From Ophioceras dolichostomum (taxonomy: Eukaryota; Ascomycota; Sordariomycetes; Magnaporthales; Ophioceraceae), in contig PYST01000141.1 in assembly GCA_003049485.1 (NCBI GenBank), positions 1 through 64,000 of the forward strand: a stretch of DNA of 64,000 nucleotides, written 5' to 3'. The notes beneath the pieces were generated by a model, which saw only the letters and a list, made by a program, of their open reading frames with translations, was not told where the DNA came from and did not search any database. How positions within the stretch are numbered: the first letter of the stretch is position 1; every line of letters begins with the position of its first letter. The position numbers and the translations under genes were made by a program. Shown here in pieces: positions 34,679 through 46,700 of the stretch.

Positions 34679-35722
34679 GGTGCGTGTCTCGAGTTGGCGA
34701 TGACTTGATGACCTACCTCCCTACCTTATTTACGTACCTGGGTAGGTACCTACCGGAGTTGGGAGGACACGACTAGAAATGCTGCTGTATAGAAGAGGAG
34801 TTTCGAAAAGAAGGAAGGAGAGAAGAGGAAAGGGGGAAAGACAAATATGCGATACAATTCAGCTCTTCTATATAGAATGGTATTTGGAATGGTTTTTTTG
34901 GGGGTCCTCTCTTGCTCTAGATGCCCCACCCCGATTGAGCGTCTCTACATTATCCTGGAGCTTGAACGGAGAGGAGAGGTTGGACGGAGGATCCCCAGAG
35001 TCTCAGCGGTCAGGAAGAATGGAAAAGCCGTAACAACGAGCGGTTCGTGGAGGCAGGGCGGAAGGGAGACCGATTTCTCTCATCACGGGCAACTTCGGGG
35101 GAATTGGTGGGCTCTAAGGAGGCGGTACCCTTTTTTTTTCTTTTGTCAATAGACTATTACGATGAAGCTCTGAAATGCATGGATGGAAAGGGAGGCGGGC
35201 AGTTAAGAGAATCGAAGAACACAAAGCGACATAAGAACAAGAGCAGTTCTCATGGCATTAGCTTCCCCGACGCACAAGACAAAAGGCAAGATCTATACGA
35301 CGACGGCCATTGCTATGCTATGCTGTCTTCTGTGTGTCTCTATGTGATATGCGAGCAGATGAAGGAAGGCAACGCAGCAGTTGAGAGGTAGGGAAAACAA
35401 CGAATGCTTCGCGAGTCTTTTTTTTCTTCCATGCAAGCCAGAACAAAAACAAAACATACCAAAAATTACAAAGTGCGGATAAGTTGAAAGCCAGCGCCAA
35501 CGCAACAGAATGTAATACGTGTATTACGAATGACAATGCCTCCCGTCCCTCTCCCGTCCCTCTCTCGTTCCTAACCCGTTCCTCTCCCTATCCTGTTCCT
35601 ATCCCGTTCTTCTCCCTATCCCGTCCCTCTCCTGTCCCTCTCCAAACTCCAAGTCCCCGTGCGTAGCTACGCCGCATACCGTGACATGCCTGGTAACCTA
35701 CCTACTTAGATAGGTACCTAGA
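34679..35722. other. Convergent spacer with palindromic motifs and a pyrimidine repeat
   Basis: The 1.0 kb between the SSZ1 and NT-C2 gene 3' ends contains palindromic ACGTACCTGGGTAGGTACC (34732-34750) and a related element at about 35697-35722. A C/T-rich degenerate repeat lies at 35539-35645. No gene is supported. Confidence 0.6.
35539..35645. repeat. Degenerate CCCGTTCCTCT tandem repeat
   Basis: About nine pyrimidine-rich units of 10-14 bp follow CCCGTCCCTCTC or CCCGTTCCTCTC with small variations. It lies just beyond the 3' end of the minus-strand NT-C2 gene. Confidence 0.8.
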
Positions 35723-37880
35723 CTACGTGACCTTCCCAGGCAACCTCCACGCGACCAGGTCGTCACGCACCTCGAACTCGTCCACCTCCCTGGCGCGCCG
35801 GAACCCGTCGCGCCCGCGGTCCAGGTCGCTCCCCACCGTGGTGGCCAGGCTGGCGAAGCTCTCGCTGCGTCCCCTCGAAGGGGCGCGCTGGTGCGAGTGC
35901 GAGTGCGGGAGGTGAGGTGCCGGTGGTAGTCCAAGACTGCCGGCGCTATTGTTGTTGTTGCTCCCCGCGCTGCCGCCGTCGGCGGGGCTAGTACGCTTAT
36001 TGTTACTGGTGCTGCTGGCCGGGCCTGGAGAACGGGCGCGACTGCGGTCGACGAAGGCGCGGAGGCCGCCGCCGCTGCTGGGCGCCGTCGTAGTACCATC
36101 TGCGCTGGTCATAACGAGGGTGCGTACGGACTTATCGCTCGCGCCGCTTCGCTGGCGGCGGTGGTGGAAGCGGCCTTCTGTGGGCGCTCTGGGAGGCTGC
36201 TGCTCGCTGCCGCTGCTGCCGCCGCCGCCGCCTGATGAGCGGTGGAAGAAGGACCGCACGTCGCGTGGGCGCAGCGTGCCGCCGCCGCTGCCGCCGCTGG
36301 TGGGGTGTGTGTTGTCGTCGGCGCTGGAGGGGCTCCCGCCGCTATCGTCGCGGGAGAGCGAGGTTGGCGGTGCGAGGCTGCTTGCTGCCGAGACGGGGTT
36401 GTGCGAGAAATGGGCGGAGCGGCCGGAGCGCTGGCGCCGGTGTTTTGTTGCGTCGGAGGAGCCGCCAGGGCCCTCGGCCGAGGACGAGTCGAGGTCTTCG
36501 ACGTCCGTGAAGCCCGTGCCACCGCTGAAGATGTCTTCGATGCAGGCGTCGGCGGAGAGCTCTCCGGGGTTGGAGGGCGACGCCCATGATGCTGTGAGCG
36601 CGATGCGGTACATGTCTTGCATCTCGGAGGCGTCGCGGGCGCGGGCGGCGCTGTAAGGGGTTTCTGATGTGTTTGACGGTTCTGTCAGTATTGTTTGCTA
36701 GTATCTTTGTACCTTTCAAGCTAGTGGCAGGTCGCCTTGCAAACCCTCGCAAACTTACGTCCGTTCAATGGGTCCTCCTTGTCCGGCTGCTCACCGACCA
36801 TGAGGCCGGCGATGCCGCCGAAGGTAGGGGCCGTCCTCAGGGGCGGGGCGGAGTAGTTGCGGTCGCCGTCGATCTGGACCATCAATATCCCTATCCTGAG
36901 CGTGCTGTTGATCTTGCTATCCTGCAGGAGGTATCGCCGGATGACACCCTCTTTGACTTCTGGCGCGCCAGGCGCTCCTGTAGAGCTAGCCTCGTCACCC
37001 CCCTCCTGAAGTCCACCGCTGTTGCTGCTGGTCTGGCTTGCCGGGCTGCTGGCGCCCGCTGTGGTCGGTGCATTCTCACTGACCCTACTCGCGCTTCCCG
37101 AAGACCTACTACGGGCGTGGCCAAGTTTGTGGTAGGAGGTGTGAAGATGCTCGGCCTCGGCCGTCAGTGCGGCGCCGAAGCCATAGGAGCCAGCCGTGCT
37201 GGGGCGCCCTCGCGCGGAATCGCGGAGAATGGCTTCGCTCTCCTCGACATACTCGCTCAGGTTGATCCTGACCTTGCCCAGCAAGACCTTCTCGTCCGTG
37301 GCGCCGAAGTCCTGCGTCACCTCGAACTCGATTGGGCATTCCTCTAGGATCTCATTCCGGCCGATATGTATCCTTGCGGGTATGATCTTGCCGTACAGAT
37401 ACTCGACCCGGTGGTTCGAGATGGGGCATTTTGCTGTCCTCCCCCTGTGGTCGGTGTGGATCGAGTGTGGGAGGTACCATTTTATCTGGGACACACCGCT
37501 CACAAGCGGTATGTTGTTGAGATCATAGATCTAATTCGAACGCACGCGTTTAGTTGGTACTGTATCAGCCTCCCTCCATATCCCTCTTCCTCGGCAACTG
37601 CGTCACCCATCTTCAGGGGAGGGAAAGAGTGACGCGAAAGTGCATGAAACATCTCGGCCTATCATAATGGCAAATGACGTTTTTGTGTCACGCATATGCG
37701 ATGCGCAGGCGTGACATACCCTCAGATGGACCTCGAATTTTGGCTGCACCAAGTACCACGGAAGTTATCACGTTAGCTATGAGTCCACTTCAAACCCAAT
37801 TGCGAACCCGGGAACCTAGGAAGGGGAGACTAGAGTTGACAAACCTTCCTGGCCTTGTTTACTACCGGTAAGAAATGCAT
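35723..37880 (-). CDS. NT-C2 (EEIG1/EHBP1-type) domain protein
   Basis: Four minus-strand exons join in phase to 590 residues: 37880-37845 (36 bp), 37743-37720 (24 bp), 37530-36759 and 36663-35723. The spliced start reads MHFLPVVNKARKPKFEVHLR followed by IYDLNNIPLVSGVSQIKWYL, a typical beginning of the NT-C2 domain (about residues 10-190; also HTDHRGRTAKCPISNHRVEY and KVRINLSEYVEE). That domain is found in EEIG1/FAM102 and EHBP1 proteins and is thought to bind membranes or link endocytic cargo to the cytoskeleton. The rest is Ser/Gly/Pro-rich and probably disordered, with RSFFHRSSGG-like patches and a conserved-looking end (EVRDDLVAWRLPGKV). Cellular role in this fungus is unknown. The two tiny first exons are supported by canonical sites and by the restored family motif. 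Confidence 0.87.
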
Positions 37881-40218
37881 ATCAGCAGATGGCTCGCTGA
37901 GAAGCAGAACTCAGCGAGCGGAGAGAAAACCCGTGGTGGCTCGCCACTTATGCTGGTGTCTCGCCACAATGACTAGAGGCGAGTTGAGCGCGCGATCGCC
38001 ACCGCCAGAGCAAACGAGGTGGCCCGATAAGGTAGAAAGATCATGAGGAATGAGGAAACATGAGTGAAAGAGAAAAGGAAAAGAGAAAAATTATGTCCAG
38101 TATATGGTAGGTGGTGGTGGGTGTGCAACGTAGAGCGAAGATATCAAGGCAGATAGACAGCTGCAGTCCAGACCAAGGTTGTCCCCAATCTGGAAGCTCC
38201 AAGTATAACCTTATTTGTCCTTTTATCCCACGGCCGGACGACACGGAGCCTGCAGCGCCCGGAGCAGTCGCTCCCACAAGAGCGTAGCAGAGAGTACGCA
38301 ATCCTTGAAATGCCGACGGTAGTGGATGCAACGTTCTGTTCGGAGTTTGGCGGGCTAACAACCAGTCTAACAGGTTGAAGGGGGGGAGAAACCACCCCGG
38401 TCGGTGAAGACTCGCTGAGGTGGGGGTAGTGAGACAGGAGACAAAAATGCGGCTTGTGATTCAAGGGATAGATACAGATGCCGAGAAAAAAAAGACAGGA
38501 ACAGCGAAGAAAAAGTTGGCAACACGCCCGCTTGAGGGGAGAAAGAAAGGGAGAGAAGCAGGAGAAGAAGAAAAAGAGAGAGGCAGGGAGATAGAAACTG
38601 AATTGCACTAGGGCGACTTTAGCTTACTGAGGAAAGATGTCATGGCTACGAATGATGATGATCCGAATACCTAGGAGGGACTCATTTCATTGCAACAGCC
38701 AGTCCGTGAGTGTGAGACGGACCTCGATGCGGAAGAGCGGTAAGAAGCGGCTCAAAAAAAGGAAGTAACCGAAGTATGTGACGACACTTTGATGGTGGGA
38801 CATCGAGCCGAGAAGGTATGAGATGTGGTCTGGTATGTGAAGGGTGTTGTGGAATACCAAGGCATGGACGGGAGGGACCAACGGGGTTCCCATCCAGTAG
38901 CTTCGGACGGTTCGACAACGGGACGGGTACAGTTGGTCTCAGTGGTCTCAGACTGCTTGCTGGGCTGAGAAAGGGTGGTGAACCGTCGCACTAGTAGTGC
39001 CTAAATTCTCGCTCTTGGCCCTACCACGGGCATGGCAGACCGTTCCCCGGTATCATTCGTGTGTGGGAAGAGAAAACTGCCGCACAGCCACCCAATGACC
39101 AACTGTCGGCGGTGACGATAAGCAGGAGGAAACAAGCACCACGTCCAAACCAACAAGCAATGGGCCAGAAAAAGTGTCAAGGCTCGCCCGAGCCTTCTAG
39201 CGCCAAGCCAGGCTCTGAGGGTCCCCCTTCGAGCCAATGGCCCACCTGGCTGGAATCTCGTGCGTGGGCTATCGGTCAGCTGCATGAGAGCCCCTCCCCC
39301 AGACTCGTTAATTCCAGTGCTTGACTGCTTGTCCCCTCTCGTATTCTTTAGGAAGTCTTTTCTCGCTGGATGGAATTACGATCCACTTCACTAAGGCAAC
39401 ACGACGTATCTGCTGTAAGCTGATTAATTACATGTCTGTTAACTACGGAAGACTAGTCTACGAGACTTCAGATGGGAGGTTTCTTAAAGTTCGGTCTTCT
39501 CCTCCTAGCGTGGAGCGGAGGGGTTCGTTCCTAGCGGTTCCCGCCTCCCGTCTGCACCGTTCGATTCAGAAAGTTCTTTCACGACATTCCAGGGTAGAGG
39601 GCCTCGCTCCTTCTGTGAACATGGATGTAGGAGGAAGAACTACTCTTCGAGATTGGATGAGTTGTACTCTCGTAGGTAAGGCACTGAAGCAACACGGAGG
39701 GCAAGTTACATGCCCGTGCGGACAGGATCGCGGGACTGGCTACCGGCTTCTAGGCTAAGAACACTTCCGCTGGTCCCGAATCTCCGAAAGCCCCTGAGTC
39801 AGCGAACACTCACCACGGAGAGGCGTTGAGGAAAAGACAGCAACAAGACTTACAGAGAGCAGGGCTCGATGTGATGATGCTGAGCTTCTGGCAGGTCACC
39901 AGTCTCTCAAGATCCATCATGGCAGTTACGAGGGCTCCCTCTGTGGTTGAAGAGCAGAGCTTCGATAAGCTGATAAGCCTTGAGGTCCACCAAAAAATTT
40001 ACTGAGCAAAAACGCGTCTGCACTGGCTGATCGCGACTGGCCACCCACTGTATCTCCCCCTCTGGACATTATCACAATTCTAACATGAATTAGGATCGTA
40101 TGATTACCAGCCTTCTTTGCCTCACTAGGGGTTTGAATTTGGATTTCCGCACATCTCTTTGAAATTCTTTATGTTGTCTCCATGAAAATCTAAAGAGGTT
40201 AGTTACCGGTTTTCAATC
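37881..40218. other. Gene-free divergent spacer
   Basis: The 2.3 kb between the NT-C2 gene and POP1 starts should contain both promoters. The frame 39321-39758 plus and the shorter ones near 38041-38611 show no domain or plausible exon partners. A/G-rich tracts occur around 38465-38600. I see no RNA gene. Confidence 0.55.
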
Positions 40219-43200
40219 ATGGAGGACAAGAAGGACATGAAGGGCAAGGACGGTCCTCCCCAGGCCCGCAAACGGGGCCTGCCCCAGGACGCGCAGCTGC
40301 AACGGCAGCAACAGCAGCAACAGCCCGGAAACACGGGCTTCAAGAAACAGAAGCAGTCACAACCTAATCGTGGCAATGTGGTCGTCCAGAATTCGGCGGC
40401 CGATGCAGTTTCCGCAGACGGTGAGGTGAACCTGCCCGCGTATCTCGAGGCTCTCGAGGACAGCATCGAGGGGCTCGACAACGCCATGAAGCAGAGCAAG
40501 TCCTCGGGCGCCAAGCGGGCCTTCCAGCAGGTGCCTCGCGACATGCGGCGCCGTACTGCCAGTCACGACCCGAGCAGAATGCCTAGTCGGTTGCAGTCAC
40601 GTGCCAAGCTTCAGATGGCCGCCGACCAGACGCCTCACAAGCCGAAGAAGAATTTGGAAGGAGCGGCCAGGGAGAAGGAGAAGGCCAAAAAGGCGGGTCG
40701 AGAACTCAGCAAGGCGTTAATTATCACCGCCTCGCTCCGGGAGGGTGCCTTTTTCGACAAAACGCATATCCAGCCACAGCCCATCCAACGCGAGCCCAAG
40801 ACTAGCAAGACTGAGCGACTTCTAGCCACTTTGAAAAAAGTTGAAGCCCTCGAAGACAAGCTGGCTGAGCTGCGATCAGATCCCGATGGAGTCCCTGGAG
40901 CCGCTAAGGACCTAAACCAGGCTCTGATCAGGACGCAAAAACTGAACAAGTCCTTCACTGCGATGGGAAAAAACGTTTGGGCGGCCTCGGTCTCAGCCGA
41001 ACAGCTCGACCTCGCACTTTGCCACGCCGGAAAGCTCGTGAAAGTGTTGAGCAAAGCGATCGGGACACGCGGACCAGACGACGATGGTCAGGGCCGTCAG
41101 GAATCCGACGAGTATACGGATGACGACCTGGCCGGCGATGACCTTGCCGCCAAGCAGAACAAGCGCAAGAACGACGACCGCCTCCCTACCCACAACTGGC
41201 ACGCCAAACGAGCCAAGATGTCCACCCTCAGCAACCCGTTCTACGACAAGCCGACCCCTCTGGCGAGGAATCAAAAGACGGCCCGGAGCATGCATCGAGC
41301 GTATAACACATCGGCTTTCATGAGCGACTTGAGCCACCGAGGATACATCCAGGTCACTGGCACGGATCGCGACGTCCTGTCGGTGCTGGAGCGAATTGGT
41401 ATCACGTACAAGGCCTCGACGGACGATTGGATGCGTGGCTGCCGAGTCTGGGTTGGCATGATCAAGTTCCCCATGAATGCAGGGAGCCCGATAGAGGATG
41501 TCACCCCAGCAAGGGCCATCTGGAACCCAGCCGGCCCGTCAAAGCCAACCAGCAAATCGAACCCAGCTGGCCGATCAGATGGTTCCTTGGCCACCTCTTC
41601 AGCAACGGCCAACCAACAGCGCGAGGCGCTTATCGAGGTCGAGCCCGACAGCAAGGACCACGTGCTCAAGATGCTGCGGTCCTTGGAGAAGGAGGATTCG
41701 CTGTCTGTGGTTGTCACCGACCTGTCAACTCAGCTTGGCTGCATCGATCTCCTGGGCCCCGGTTCAACCGACGAACTGCTCAGCATCATTCGTCCATACC
41801 ACTCCCCAGACGACGACGCCTACGAGTCTACGCATTGGAACCTGTTCCACGCCCTGGAGCAGGTTCAGCCGTCGATGCTCCTCTACAATATCTACCTCGC
41901 CTTCGACATCACGTTCCCAGAGAAGCCCTCGTCTGACGACAAAATCATGCACGACGAGGACAACGTGGTCGAGGAGCTCATCGCCGCCCAGGAGGACTGG
42001 GCCACCGAGGAAAATCCCCGCAAAGTCACGCTTTTCGACTCTGCCAAGCGACGGAAGGCCCTCCACATCATCCGCGGAAAGCAAACTTCCCATACCACCG
42101 GCCCGTCCCAGCTGAGCATGGCAGCCGGTGACGCAAGCGGCAGCAACAACGCGAGTGCTGCTCCCAGTACTACCAATAAACGGGAAGGTGCGATCCCCGT
42201 CGTCCTCATATGCTCGCACTCTGCTGTCCGTGGCCTCGAGGGCCGATGGACTATCATCTGCCAGCGCGACCTGGTCCGCTCGCTCTGGCACCGGCTTGCG
42301 CGCCACCACCAGCGCGACAGGCTCGAGGTGGCCTGCATCGAGGAGATGCACCAGATCTACACCGAGCAAGGCGTGCCGTTCTTCCCCGAGGACTACCCCA
42401 CCACGCGGGCGGGCTTCGTCTGGGAGCTTAAGGAGCGCAGCGTCCTGCTGGAAGAGTGGAAGGGCCAGCCAAAGGGGAAGCGCGTCGACTGGGCCTCGCT
42501 GGATCTCGGCGGAGAGGCCGGTCAGGGCCAGGACGGAAAGGAACACAAGAAAGGCGAGCACGGCAACCCGTTCGCGTGCGACTGGGAGATCCTCCTGGTG
42601 TCTTCTGACCGCCCCACGTTCTCGGTCTTTGGTGGTCCCGGGCAGGAAGCTATCGGCGAGCCCAAACCGGTGGTGAAGCACGACTTAGCTAAGAAGCATC
42701 CGTTCCTGGTGCAGTACGGCCCGGGCCTGCCCGTGGACGTGGGTCCCTGTTTCCTGCGGAACCATTTCTTGCCGGGCCCCTCCCGGCCCGCCTCCACCGT
42801 CCCCCAGCTGGGCCTCCTCACGGTCCGCATCACGATGGTCGGCGCTGGCGTGCCGAAGCCCCGCGCGCGCGTCTACCTCCTGCCTAGCCGTGCGGAGGAA
42901 GACGCGCCCCTGCGCGACGCGTGGATCAAGGAGTTTTCCAAACCGGGCCAGAGGAAGAAGACCAACAACAATAACAACAAGAATGGCGGCGCGTTCGACA
43001 GGCGCTTCAAGGAGACGCTCACCACAGATGAGCGCATGGCCGTGATGGCGAAGGCTCTCACCCAGGACACGGACGCCATCAAGGCCGCGCCGGGCGGCCC
43101 TTCTATTTCCGCCACTGCCACCACTGCCACTACTAAGAACACCAGCACCAGCACCGACACTACTGCAGCTGAGACTATCATCCCAGCCACTGATCCCACC

Positions 43201-43779
43201 AAGGCCGATGCCGATACGGTTATCGGTAACGAGACCGAGCCAGAATCGGAGCCGATCGAGCCAGAGACTCCCGACCCCGACCACCACCTGCCGGTCCGCG
43301 AGTGCGATCTCGTCGGCTTCGTCACTAGCGGCGGCTTCAACCTGGCCGCGGGCAAGGGCCAGGCGATCGCGCACCTGGGCGTGCGTCGGCTGTGCGAGAT
43401 GATCCGCGAGGGCATGGCGGTGCTGGCCACGACGGAGGCCGGATACGAGTCCTCCTCTTCTTCTGTGGGAAGAAAACAAAAGGGAAAGGGAAAGGGAAAC
43501 GCAGTGGGAGTGGGAGTGGGAGTGGGCAGGGATAGGGGCGTGGGCAAGTATAAGACCCAGGGGGTTCAGGTCCAGCAACAGGCTGTCGGCCGCAAGAGTG
43601 GCAAGGCTTCTACTGCTACGAAGGACACGAACACGACTCCTAGTGGTGGCCCTGACGGAAAGGTCCAGATCCCGTTCGATGCCGAGGAGAACTTCAGATG
43701 CCTGGTCCGCAATGTGGGAGAGACGGTCTCGAGGCCGGCTGTTTGGCGAGTTGTTGAGGAGCATAAGGTCATGCTGTGA
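40219..43779 (+). CDS. POP1: RNase P/MRP protein subunit Pop1
   Basis: A single uninterrupted frame of 1186 residues. The N-terminal Pop1 signature is clear: VPRDMRRRTASHDPSRMPSR near residues 106-125 and LPTHNWHAKRAKM near 322-335. Between them is a Lys/Glu-rich, largely helical region of about 200 residues, longer than I expect for this family. A POPLD domain is marked by YTEQGVPFFPEDYPTTRAGF around residues 714-733. The C-terminal part contains low-complexity Thr- and Gly/Val-rich inserts, then CDLVGFVTSGGFNLAAGKG and FRCLVRNVGETVSRPAVWRV, as at the Pop1 C-terminus. Pop1 is the largest protein of nuclear RNase P (tRNA 5' processing) and RNase MRP (rRNA processing). Sequence is diverged but ordered motifs make the call firm. 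Confidence 0.9.
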   Translation: MEDKKDMKGKDGPPQARKRGLPQDAQLQRQQQQQQPGNTGFKKQKQSQPNRGNVVVQNSAADAVSADGEVNLPAYLEALEDSIEGLDNAMKQSKSSGAKRAFQQVPRDMRRRTASHDPSRMPSRLQSRAKLQMAADQTPHKPKKNLEGAAREKEKAKKAGRELSKALIITASLREGAFFDKTHIQPQPIQREPKTSKTERLLATLKKVEALEDKLAELRSDPDGVPGAAKDLNQALIRTQKLNKSFTAMGKNVWAASVSAEQLDLALCHAGKLVKVLSKAIGTRGPDDDGQGRQESDEYTDDDLAGDDLAAKQNKRKNDDRLPTHNWHAKRAKMSTLSNPFYDKPTPLARNQKTARSMHRAYNTSAFMSDLSHRGYIQVTGTDRDVLSVLERIGITYKASTDDWMRGCRVWVGMIKFPMNAGSPIEDVTPARAIWNPAGPSKPTSKSNPAGRSDGSLATSSATANQQREALIEVEPDSKDHVLKMLRSLEKEDSLSVVVTDLSTQLGCIDLLGPGSTDELLSIIRPYHSPDDDAYESTHWNLFHALEQVQPSMLLYNIYLAFDITFPEKPSSDDKIMHDEDNVVEELIAAQEDWATEENPRKVTLFDSAKRRKALHIIRGKQTSHTTGPSQLSMAAGDASGSNNASAAPSTTNKREGAIPVVLICSHSAVRGLEGRWTIICQRDLVRSLWHRLARHHQRDRLEVACIEEMHQIYTEQGVPFFPEDYPTTRAGFVWELKERSVLLEEWKGQPKGKRVDWASLDLGGEAGQGQDGKEHKKGEHGNPFACDWEILLVSSDRPTFSVFGGPGQEAIGEPKPVVKHDLAKKHPFLVQYGPGLPVDVGPCFLRNHFLPGPSRPASTVPQLGLLTVRITMVGAGVPKPRARVYLLPSRAEEDAPLRDAWIKEFSKPGQRKKTNNNNNKNGGAFDRRFKETLTTDERMAVMAKALTQDTDAIKAAPGGPSISATATTATTKNTSTSTDTTAAETIIPATDPTKADADTVIGNETEPESEPIEPETPDPDHHLPVRECDLVGFVTSGGFNLAAGKGQAIAHLGVRRLCEMIREGMAVLATTEAGYESSSSSVGRKQKGKGKGNAVGVGVGVGRDRGVGKYKTQGVQVQQQAVGRKSGKASTATKDTNTTPSGGPDGKVQIPFDAEENFRCLVRNVGETVSRPAVWRVVEEHKVML

Positions 43780-46700
43780 AGCCTGCCTGCCTTCGCGTGG
43801 TTTGCCTTGAGTGTGGTGACGAGGTAGTACCTACCACATCCATAGTGGCGTTCTGACCTGCCTCATGATTCAGTTGGGTTTTCCCCTTGCGAGGTTTTTT
43901 CGTCGATTTCACGGGTTCGATTGTTGGTCGAGTCACAGTTGCTTTCATCGCAGTTGAATCGAGAGCCAACTTCCTCAACTACGGCCTTGCCCTGGTACCT
44001 GCCTTGGTACCCATCTCTATCGACAGGTAGCTTCTGATAAGCTGGCCAAGTCTTGTTTTCTGTTTTGTATTTTTTTTTTCGTCGTGTTGCACTGAGATGA
44101 AATGATACGACGCGGCTGAAGGATCGATATATGCCTGTTCCCGTCTATCATATCATATCGTTTGCGTGCGTTCGGCCTGCTGCCTCCCGTCAACCCTGCT
44201 TTCTCAGCTGGATGGAGGGAGATTGGGCAAGGCATTATGATGAGCAATGACAAGAAATTCTCTTGGCACACGCATGCCACAGCATGCTTGGTATCTACCA
44301 AGGCAGACTCGGTAGGTATCCGGGCCAAGATCATGAATGAGACGAGATTATTATTATGTTTGTCTTCCTTGCTTCGTTTTGATGCTCTGCCATGCACTGT
44401 CGCCTCTCCATATTTCAGTCCTCGTGAAGGTCGCTTCCGTACGATCCAGTCAAACTGCCTGCTCTATCCGAGCATCAACACCAAAAATCCCTACTACCTA
44501 GGTACCTAGGTAAATGGCGAGCGCGGGATTTCGATTGAATTCGAGAAGGGAGTTGTTGAGACAAAAGAAAGGGGGGCAAAATTACAACATCGTTGGGCGT
44601 AAATTCGAAGCCACGGCGTGATCTCCCATCGACGCTAGTTCAGCCGGGCGCCAGGGCTCTCTGACTGGCGTTGCGCCCTTAATCTCCCTTGACAAAGGAC
44701 AGACCGGCAGAAGCAAGTGAAGGCGGACAGGACGGCCTATCAAATTCAAATATTGTCTCTTTTCTTTTGATGGTCACTTTCTGTTCTGTATGTACATGCA
44801 CACGCTCTACCTAGCGAGCCTGACCTGAACTGCCGGTCTTGGTCCCCTGACTTTCCCCTCAGCTTTCCTACTCCTACCTGGCGAAAGTTCGACGGCCTGT
44901 TTTAGGTTTTCTCACCCATCCCTTGTCGGGGGTTCGAGCGAGGATCGAGCGAGGGTCGAGCGTTGACAGCGATTACCCCGGAAGGAAGACGTGAGGCTTT
45001 CAGGCACTGGAACATTCTTCGAAGCAAAGTGAGGCAGCGTCAAGCAAAGCAGAGAGGGAGGAGTCGGGGAGAAGGAAGGAGGGGGTAACGTGGACGCGGA
45101 CGCGACGCAGGGGGACCGATGCGCGGTTTAAACTTCAGGGGACGGAGGTGGGAGTGTGGGAGGAAGGGCGGTCTGGATGAAGCTAATTCTGCTAGTCGTG
45201 ATGGACTTCCTGGAATATGAGCACGACAGGAGGTGTTCGGTGCCCAGGGCTGATCTTGTCTTTGGAGTCGGCTCTGGAGTTGTTCAATGACTGGTTTTGC
45301 GCGTCCAAACCAGGATCGGGCTGGCTGATGATAATTCGCGACTCTACCGTCCCAGGAGGGAAGGCTAGCCGCATAGATATCCCACAGAAAGGAGTACAAA
45401 AGCATTCCGTAAGCAGTGGTCCGGAATATGTACAATGAAGGTACTTCAGTACTCACAATGCGCTTGTTCGGTCAGCCGATGACATCGAGTCCTCTGACGA
45501 GATTTGCTTGTTGTTCGGAATGAATATCATGAGCTGGCAAGCAAGCCAAGCCTTTGGAGATGTGAAAAGTGTGAAAGAGGCTTGCAGCTGGAGATCAGCT
45601 GCATGAGGGCAACCGCGTAGCACCAACCAGTGGAGGAGATTTCGCCCGGGGGCCAACCAGCCGGACAGGGAGCGGAAGTGGGAAAGCAACAATCAATAAG
45701 AAAAGTTTGCCTTGAATGAGCTGGTCTTGAGGGTGGCAAGACGTGTGTGTGTATAACCCTATCCCTTTTTAGGAATGGACCTGCTTTGCTCGCACACACT
45801 CTCTGGCGAAAGACTGAGCTGGGGCAACTTCGGGAGCAAACAAAAACAAGCAACTGCTGCCTGTGTATGTGTCCCTCCCTGTGTGTGTCCCGTCGCCAAC
45901 AACTATCGCCCGCAGTCCGGCCGTCCGTCCATCCGTCCGTTGCCCGCCCAAGCACAACAACGTCGGACGGTTTCTCGTATGCGATCGCTGGGAGTTTCCT
46001 TTGTGATCGGGCTTGCCGTGTGATGAACGGAAGGTAACCCGACAGCTACTAGCACGGAGTGTTGTGGGAAAAGGCGGGGCTGTTTCTTTTTTGGCTTCTG
46101 TCCTGATGCAGCCACGGGGCGCGAGCAAACTTGACAGTGTAACATTCCGTCAATTGTTGGCGCTGTCAGTGACTTCACTTGGTCCCTGCCCCGGTTTGAG
46201 CCGCCAAGTGTGTGATACCCACAAAAGCTGCTACGTTAGCTGACGTGGGAGGAGGGAGGTCTGGTAGATGCAGGAAGCCGAGGAATTCGCTGCCTTGTTT
46301 CTCTGGCTGCTGCATGACCGCATGTAGCTGCTGGCGTGCCGCGGACTGGTTATTGGTGTGCTTGTCGCAAGCGATGGCCAGGCAAACAAGTTTTGGCAGA
46401 GATCACGCCCTCCTTGACTCCTCTGACTCTTGTACGCCGAGGGATAGAAGATACCCAGATAGGGAGAAATAGTCTGAAGTTGGCGTCGCTGGTGCTCCGC
46501 TACTTAGGTAGCTCTGCTATAGCAGTGTCTCACCGCCCCCAGATGACTGATGAGACCGTGAGACCGCAGTCTTGGATGAGTCGTCCGTTCTCCGCTCTCG
46601 CCGCCCTCCAAAAGAGGAGTGGGTGGGCAAGTGGGGTGGTGCTTGGTCGTGCTTGGTGGTCATGATAAGATTGGTGATCCCGGTGATATCCTAATGCAAT

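Noticed and set aside
39320..39900. Possible structured RNA or gene fragment
   Set aside because: No tRNA, 5S, snRNA or snoRNA signature could be matched and the open frame has no domain.
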